Position numbers and translations under genes: made by a program | The notes under the pieces: generated by a model | Seen by the model: only the letters and a program-made list of their open reading frames with translations | The model's database searches: none | Told to the model about the DNA's origin: nothing | NCBI GenBank assembly: GCA_001414345.1 | Contig: LLCB01000146.1 | Coordinates: 1 to 64,000, forward strand | Direction: 5' to 3' | DNA length: 64,000 nucleotides | Origin: Hymenoscyphus infarciens | Taxonomy: Eukaryota; Ascomycota; Leotiomycetes; Helotiales; Helotiaceae | Shown: piece by piece, positions 57,926 through 64,000 of the stretch | Position numbering within the stretch: position 1 is the first letter of the stretch | How the letters are laid out: every line of letters begins with the position of its first letter

Positions 57926-60325
57926 GATCTGAGATGGGACTCTCCGCCTTGCGTTGCCGTGTTTTGGTTTTCTCTTGGGGATGAATGAAGACAATACCAT
58001 CTGATAAGTTATAACCGAGATTTCCTTGAACATGATTCCAACTTGATTAAGCGTAAATACAGACTAAAACATAACTGCACTGGAGCTTCGTTTGAACTAT
58101 CACGGATATCCTCAAAAGTCATGGTATAGTGTCTTATCTTTGATACATTAGGAGCCCTCGTCTTGCTTTCTCTTTGTATCACCCCTCTTTGACACTTAGA
58201 ATTCACTCAAGTAAAAAGGCAAAGGGAAGTAGACTCTGAGAAGTTGCCAAGGCTCAAACAAGCATAAAAAAGTACTTAATGAATTTGAATATCAATAGGT
58301 AAAATAATCGGGTTCTCCATTATTACTATTTGTACATCGGAGGACAGATAAAGAAGGGATTATAAGTTAAGTGTGATATAGACAAGATAAACCTTTTTCA
58401 CACCACTTCGCATCGCCTTAAATTGAACAGAGTTGTATTTAGTGATCCAGAAAAGAACAAAAGCTCGCAAAAGGGCGGAATCCGTTCCTTAACCGAATCC
58501 AGATTGTTTACAACTACAACTCCAGGAAGATGGGAAAATCAAATATGGAAATAAGAGGGTGTCTCAGTTGCCATAGAAGGATCGCAAGAAGAGTTATCTA
58601 GATATTCTAGAATCTCCGACAGTAACCGACAGTAAGCAAACTAGATACTCAGGAACTAAGTTTCAAGTGTCTCTCAGTAAAAACTTACGTCATGATTAAA
58701 GTATATCCTAGCAAAGATTTGTGATATACTTCGAGTACTACTGAAGCTCGACAACCAAGACAAGCGGAGACCAAATAGATTGGGTTATTGGCATTGTAGA
58801 GCCTGGCAGTAGAGGAGGTGTTCTGGGAACTATGGATAGGTATAAGAGATATTAGTAGGAAACAGAGATGTTTATAGAGATCAGAGATGTGGAAAGGGGA
58901 TAGGAGTTTGGTAGTAGACAAACTTCGAAGGTGTTCCAGTAGAACATTCCGTATGCCGTTTCGTACAAGCGACAGAGTAATGCTTGCTTCCCCTGATGCG
59001 TAAAAATGTTCGAACCCGGCGAGAGGAAATATCAAAGAGAACTCGCCCGAAGCTTCTTTGGAATTGTACCAATCTACTAGCCCTCGCTATGCAAAGCAAG
59101 TATCATGGCCTTTATAAGCTTTTACGATTTAACTCCAGATAACACGCCAGCTTAAAAGGGGGGTCAAGATCAACTTTGCTGGAATGAGGGATAACTCTTG
59201 ACCTACATGAGAGCTTCTAGTGTGTCGCTACCAGTTATTTCCCAGAGCTGTGAAGTCCCCTTCATGTTTTCGTATTTTGTGAACTTAGGTTTCGAATAAT
59301 TCGTCACATATATCTGAAATCCAACCCTATATTCAAAAAAAATAAAAATAAAAATCAACGAACAATACAAGTAACAGCGGCATGCAAAGAAAACAATAAC
59401 TCCATCTCCGACCTTTCCATTCGATTAAGCATCGCAAACAAAACATTACGAGAGGTTTGTGGGGGTGGGGGGATTGCGTACCAAAAAAACTCCCGCACTA
59501 TTTACCCCACCAAAGGCCGCGAAGTTCACCATAAAGTTTCCATCCCACGGATCTGGGGAGATACGAGTACAGTGTGGGGCCTTCACTCCCCTCTTTGTAC
59601 TTTGTATTTTACCGGTTGAGTAATAAGATAAACTTCCCATTACCGGTAGAATGCTTCGATTGCCCCACCAAAAGGAACGGCAGTAGACTTTCAAAACTGT
59701 TGAAAATGAGAACACATCCCAGGTCATAAACCAAAAAAGGAGACGGGGAGGAAATAACGACACGAGCAAGGAGAGACGGTGCATGAAAATAACCTGAGTT
59801 CCTTGGACCAACGAAGGGGAAGTCTACCTTGCAACGACATATCTCCACGCGTCCTCATCTACAGGATTGAAGGGAAGGTTCAAAAGAGAACACGGCATCT
59901 CGAGTGCCACAGTCTCTGAAAATCACAATACAATTTACCGTTTCCATACGATAGTACCAGATACCTGCCTCCCTCGGATAAACATTTACACCCCATCATC
60001 AATAACTATTCATCACCACGTGAGCGGATACGGAGTTGAAGAACAACATTTTGATTTGTCCACACGACGATCCGATACAACTGCCGATAAACAACCCGAG
60101 TTGAAAATATTTGAGTTTATTGACTTGAACGAGACAATATTCTTTGGGTGGACATGCGAGGAGGAAGGAAAACATAATATAAAAGAAGTGAACTTCCCCA
60201 ACCCCCACTCATGACCCTTCTCCTAACTAACTGCGGGGTCGTTTTGTTGTTAGTAGAAGAGAAAGTTCATCTGAAAACAACTCACAAAATACCACACCCA
60301 AAACCACGAACAAAAGTTACTCAAG
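57926..60325. other. Intergenic, no gene seen
   Basis: About 2.4 kb. Open frames (58685-59099 minus, 59446-59848 minus, 59867-60214 plus) are 60-121 codons, overlapping, and without protein-like features. The last ~250 bp is the promoter of the FAD monooxygenase. Confidence 0.45.
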
Positions 60326-61881
60326 ATGGAGAAGAATGTAAAAATTGCTGTAATAGGCGCTGGTACGGTTCCCTTTCCTTCCTAGACTCAAAAACTTACG
60401 AAAAACATAGGAATGGGTGGTCTAGCAACAGCACTCGCCTTGGCCAAAAAAGGGTTCACATCAATAGATGTCTACGAAACCGCGTCCAATCTTGGATTCG
60501 TAGGCGCAGGAATCCAACTAGCGCCCAACATGGCCCGGATCTTAGATCGACTGGGGGTGTGGGCGGATATTGAGAGAGAGGCTGTGGAGGTGATGGCGAC
60601 AAATATAAGACGTAAGACAGCTTTCAGTTTCTCAGTTCCTCATATCTGAAGATATGTTCTGTAAAGACCTATTATTCAAGGCTCAAATTTCTCAAGATTT
60701 GAGATGGGAGATAAGCGATTTGGAGTGATTTTGAGAGGAGATGAGTTAGGACTAAGCAAAAACGATCACTGACAACAGCAACAGAAGGAGATCAAGACAA
60801 ACAACTCCAACACATCGATCTCCGCTATATTCGCTCCACCTACGGCCACCCTCACATGGTAGCTCACCGTTCCTCCCTAGCCGGTTCCCTCTACGCAGGC
60901 TGCCAACGAGAATCAAACATCAAATTCCACTTCTCCACAAGCATCGAAAGCATCACCTCATTCACACCAAAACCCACTTTAGTCATCAAACCCCGCAACG
61001 GAGAGCCCCAAACAATAACCTGTGACATCCTCCTCGGAGCCGACGGTGTGAAAAGTAATACCCGTTCCGCACTCCTCAAGGAAATCAAAGCAGATGCCCA
61101 AATCGTAGATACAGAACAAGCAGCGTATCGCATTATGCTCAAACGATCAGAGATGGAACATGATCCCGAGCTCTTGGCACTGATTGAGAACGATACTGTG
61201 ACGAGGTGGATTGGGGAGAGAAGACATATCATCGCTTACCCCGTGTCCAACAAGACGATTTACAACATCTCAACGGCTCAACCGGATAAGAACTTTGCTG
61301 CTGCACCCAGTGCTACTTATACGACGAAGGGGAGCAAGAAAGCTATGATGAACACCTTTGCGGATTTCTGTCCCAAGGTTCAGAGGATGCTGGATTTGGT
61401 TCCGGATGGAGAGGTGTGTGAGTGGAAACTTAGGGTCCACGCGCCTCTTCCAACATGGGTATTGGGATCGGTGGCTTTGGTAGGCGATGCTTGCCATCCC
61501 ACACTTCCTCATCTCGGGCAAGGAGCAGCTCAAGCAATTGAGGACGCGGCAGTACTTGGTGAGGTTCTCGCGTTGTGTCCTAGCTCAAAGGCCGAGGATA
61601 TCAACAAGGCGCTTCAAGTTTATGAAAAGGTTAGGAAGGAAAGGGCCGAGACACTTGTCGAGATGGCAGCTGCTAGCGGAAGGGAGTTGCATCTTGGTGC
61701 TGGAGCAGCAAAGGAGGAACGAGACAAGAAGTTTGCCGCACTCGCGGCCGCGAGTGGCCAGGCGAAAGGCGAGACATCACCGGATAAATGGGCGGACGCT
61801 GATGTGCAGAAAATAATTTATGGGCATGATTGCATGGAAATTGCTGCAGCGGAGTTCCGAACGCTGTTCGCAAAGTTGTGA
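60326..61881 (+). CDS. FAD-dependent monooxygenase, salicylate-hydroxylase-like, 444 aa
   Basis: Flavoprotein hydroxylase of the PHBH/FAD_binding_3 family. Exons are 60326-60362, 60411-60611 and 60785-61881; introns are 48 and 173 nt. Intron 1 splits the dinucleotide-binding motif (KIAVIGAG / GMGGLATALALAKKG). The FAD motifs are GXGXXG as above, then ILLGADGVKSNTR (DG motif), and VALVGDACHPTLPHLGQGAAQAIEDA (GD motif). VYETASNLGFVGAGIQLAPNM and HPHMVAHRSSLAG are typical of salicylate-hydroxylase-like enzymes. Substrates are usually aromatic acids, with NAD(P)H as reductant; the exact one is unknown. For intron 2 two acceptors six bases apart (60778 and 60784) are both in frame. The later one is preferred because it gives R-Q-G-D, matching the usual R-x-G spacing. 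Confidence 0.88.
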
Positions 61882-61981
61882 GAATAGAAGATTAGACGAG
61901 CGTTGGTGTATGTAGAGTTTTGTTGGGAATTGATAAAGTGTTCATAATCAGTTTCGTCATTCGTTTATTTTCATATAGTAT

Positions 61982-64000
61982 TCAGTAGGCCCTGGCCATC
62001 CCGCCATTATTCCCAAATCCCAACTCAAGCGTTTCTCCCAAGAGATCCCAACTTCTAGCCTCTTCTCCTCCACCAGCTCTAGCAACACCCCTCAACCCAC
62101 TAGCTACAAACCTTACAGACCTTTCAAACTCCGACTTCATGTCCCGGAGCGACTCGGAAAATGCCATATCTCTGTCATTTTCAAGCATTGACATAGAAAA
62201 GATACTCAAATCGACATCAACTTCTTTGTCTTCATCCTCACTTGAACTCTCATCTTTGAATCTCGGAGTTCTAGACCATTTCATGCTAGGTCTCGAATGG
62301 CGAGGTTTCTGTGGTGTATGTAAGCCCAGGCTGGCCATCGACCTGTCCATCATATCCTGTTGTTGATCATGTGCCTCTTTACTTGCCAATGCATTAGCAG
62401 CCTGTGCGTCCTCGAGCTTGATTGCTAGATCGAGTGTCTTGAGAATAGTTTTATGAATAAGCGCCAGTTTGCTGCCAAGTAAAGCTTGTCCAACTGTGGT
62501 CTTGATGTATGTGGAGTGAACCTCGATCATGGTATCAATATCAACAGCTTCTTTCAAAGCATGTTGCATTTTGAGTGATCCTGGCTCCAAGACAAGGCAA
62601 GTGATGTAATAGTAAAGTGTCTGAACAAACCATTGAAGTCCATTTCGTAGTGAATAGTACAAAGCACGTTCATCAGAGCTACTGGTGGTTGTGAGTAAAT
62701 CCGTAATGAGCCGTTGCCGTGAAAGAATATGAGAGCTTCGGCGAAGTTGAAAGAGGAAAGTAAATACCCGTTGGTACAAAGCTATCGCCGTAGAATTGAT
62801 AATTATCTGTATGGGCCAGGGGAGTCGGTATTTTAGTTCTATGATCGCCAAAACCTTGACAGTTTTCCGACATTTGCCAATATCCCGATTCTTTTGGGAC
62901 AATGGTAGCACATTTGTTCGAAGACGATCAATATTGACTGATGGCAATGCCCCGAGAGAACTTGAAAAAAGCTCAGTGAGAGTGTACCGGTCACTCCAGG
63001 ATGTGTCGAGGGTGTCCAACTTATCGAAGAGGGGGTATGTATATGCAGAGCTACAAGCACCATCAGCCATGAAATAAATCTGCGAAAGGGCTTCAAGGGA
63101 GGTGTGTAGTCCACAAGAATCAAACAATATTTTCCGAAGTTTTGTCGAAGCGTGTTGGTGTTTGCTTTGAATCCAAGCGGCAATAGCCTCGTCGAATAAT
63201 TCGTTGAAAGGGGCCAACTGAAGGGAAGCAGAACCGCAGACAGTTTTGAAGTCCAACCTTGGCTCCATTTGCTTCTCCAGGTCACTCATGGGAGAGAACT
63301 GGTTGAGTTGTTTGAGAACCACGACACTCTTTCCAGTTGTGAATATCTTGCTTGCGGCAGCCCGAAGGAATTTAGGAGCATGTAGAACACCATCTTGAGT
63401 CTGACGGAGCTTAAAACGAGATTGCCAAATCGAGGCCAAGTCGATTTCTCCCGTAGCACCTGAAATAAAGAATACCTTATCACCTTTGCTCAATTCTCCT
63501 TCTTCCATCCAGACTCGGATAGGGCGCAGGTACACTTGGAAACACTCAAAGAATACTACCCCGAGGTATTCATACATTTCCATCTCGCCAACCATTTGCG
63601 AGACGCACGTCTCGTCGAAAAGTATCTCCAAGTATCGAAACGCATGTGCATATGGCTCTGCTTCTACTTTTCTGACAATGGTAGAAAGCTTGACGAGGAA
63701 GTTCGCACGAGTTGCAATGTCCACCTGAACTCGGACCAGGCTGACCACCAAATCAGTTTTCAGTTCGACAAATCTCGTTTGCATCTGATTCAGGCGATGG
63801 TCGAAGTCGGCAAGTCTTCTCAAGATAGATCCCTGAAACACTTGGAGTAAAGGTAAGCTCAGAGACTTATTTGCCCAAGATCTCAAGTATTTCAAAATTG
63901 TGCCTGTTTCTGCAAATGATTGGATAAGGTTGTAAAATGCGTTGTGAGAACAATGTTTCAGAGAATAGTTCTTGGATGGATTGATAACATTCGGAAATGG
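61982..64000 (-). CDS. Gamma-tubulin complex component (GCP5-like), partial at right edge
   Basis: The frame is open from the window edge (64000) to the stop at 61982, giving 672 codons of the C-terminal part; the start lies outside. The segments SLPLLQVFQGSILRRLADFD, LSTIVRKVEAEPYAHAFRYLEILFDETC, EYLGVVFFECFQVYLRPIRVWMEEGEL, KGDKVFFISG and LKYRLPWPIQIIINSTAIALYQRVFTFLFQLRR, followed by MQHALKEAVDIDTMIEVHSTYI, are the signature of Spc97/Spc98/GCP proteins. The long distance between the two halves and low similarity suggest GCP5 or GCP6; GCP5 is preferred by eye. The protein nucleates microtubules in the gamma-tubulin ring complex at spindle pole bodies. An acidic Ser-rich insert (SSSEDEDKEVDVD) lies near the C-terminus. 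Convergent with the FAD monooxygenase (100 bp apart). Confidence 0.82.
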   Translation of the reverse strand, partial: PFPNVINPSKNYSLKHCSHNAFYNLIQSFAETGTILKYLRSWANKSLSLPLLQVFQGSILRRLADFDHRLNQMQTRFVELKTDLVVSLVRVQVDIATRANFLVKLSTIVRKVEAEPYAHAFRYLEILFDETCVSQMVGEMEMYEYLGVVFFECFQVYLRPIRVWMEEGELSKGDKVFFISGATGEIDLASIWQSRFKLRQTQDGVLHAPKFLRAAASKIFTTGKSVVVLKQLNQFSPMSDLEKQMEPRLDFKTVCGSASLQLAPFNELFDEAIAAWIQSKHQHASTKLRKILFDSCGLHTSLEALSQIYFMADGACSSAYTYPLFDKLDTLDTSWSDRYTLTELFSSSLGALPSVNIDRLRTNVLPLSQKNRDIGKCRKTVKVLAIIELKYRLPWPIQIIINSTAIALYQRVFTFLFQLRRSSHILSRQRLITDLLTTTSSSDERALYYSLRNGLQWFVQTLYYYITCLVLEPGSLKMQHALKEAVDIDTMIEVHSTYIKTTVGQALLGSKLALIHKTILKTLDLAIKLEDAQAANALASKEAHDQQQDMMDRSMASLGLHTPQKPRHSRPSMKWSRTPRFKDESSSEDEDKEVDVDLSIFSMSMLENDRDMAFSESLRDMKSEFERSVRFVASGLRGVARAGGGEEARSWDLLGETLELGFGNNGGMARAY

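Noticed and set aside
58685..59099. Possible two-part gene on the minus strand
   Set aside because: Overlapping frames without splice logic or protein-like pattern.
1..64000. CRISPR arrays, rRNA operons, viral genes
   Set aside because: None seen; the regular short repeats are microsatellites, and the sequence is eukaryotic nuclear DNA.

Overview
The window is nuclear DNA of a filamentous ascomycete (Pezizomycotina). The evidence is short introns of about 45-90 nt with GTRNGT donors and CTRAC/CTAAC branch points, a Zn2Cys6 transcription factor, a BIM1/X325-like copper protein, an NRPS-like adenylation enzyme, a HET-domain relic, and AT-rich blocks saturated with C-to-T/G-to-A changes, the footprint of repeat-induced point mutation (RIP). 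A leotiomycete (Helotiales) is my best guess, from gene flavour only.

Layout. 1-760 is an AT-rich RIP block. 1714-13150 holds four ordinary plus-strand genes: an acidic protein of unknown function, an F-box/leucine-rich protein, a long proline/threonine-rich protein, and a GPI-anchored BIM1-like copper protein. About 13480-17640 is a second AT-rich RIP block. It contains a 1085-bp miniature LTR retrotransposon (16371-17455) and an older element with ~115-bp terminal inverted repeats (about 14694-15766). A secreted-protein gene at its edge (17703-19171, minus) appears to have lost its last 49 codons to a nonsense mutation.

20371-34415 is the centrepiece, a probable secondary-metabolite cluster. 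A 1092-residue protein joins an NRPS-like adenylation domain and carrier domain directly to a complete 12-helix MFS transporter of the monocarboxylate-transporter type. The thioester-reductase domain that normally closes such adenylation-carrier-reductase enzymes lies on its own, 6 kb away. Between and beside them are an alpha/beta-hydrolase with a C-terminal SKL peroxisome signal, a cytochrome P450, a small secreted protein, a short-chain dehydrogenase and a luciferase-like flavin monooxygenase. The genes are arranged as divergent pairs with short convergent gaps. The model I infer is that a carboxylic acid is moved across a membrane, adenylated and loaded on the tethered carrier, reduced in trans to an aldehyde, and tailored by the oxidoreductases. 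There is no pathway-specific regulator, PKS or condensation domain in view.

35113-35992 is a secreted-protein gene. 35993-42353 is gene-poor apart from a frameshifted HET-domain relic. Then come a WDR83/MORG1-like WD40 gene (42354-43456, minus) and a large Zn2Cys6 regulator (45303-48228, minus), followed by about 8.7 kb without a convincing gene. That stretch carries two miniature inverted-repeat elements; one is a relative of the poly-C-bordered element in the promoter between the adenylation and hydrolase genes. 56985-57925 is a broken secreted-protein gene. The right end has an FAD-dependent monooxygenase (60326-61881) and, convergent with it, a gamma-tubulin complex component running off the window (61982-64000).

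All exon coordinates were derived by eye from splice motifs and reading-frame continuity. No database search or transcript data were available.
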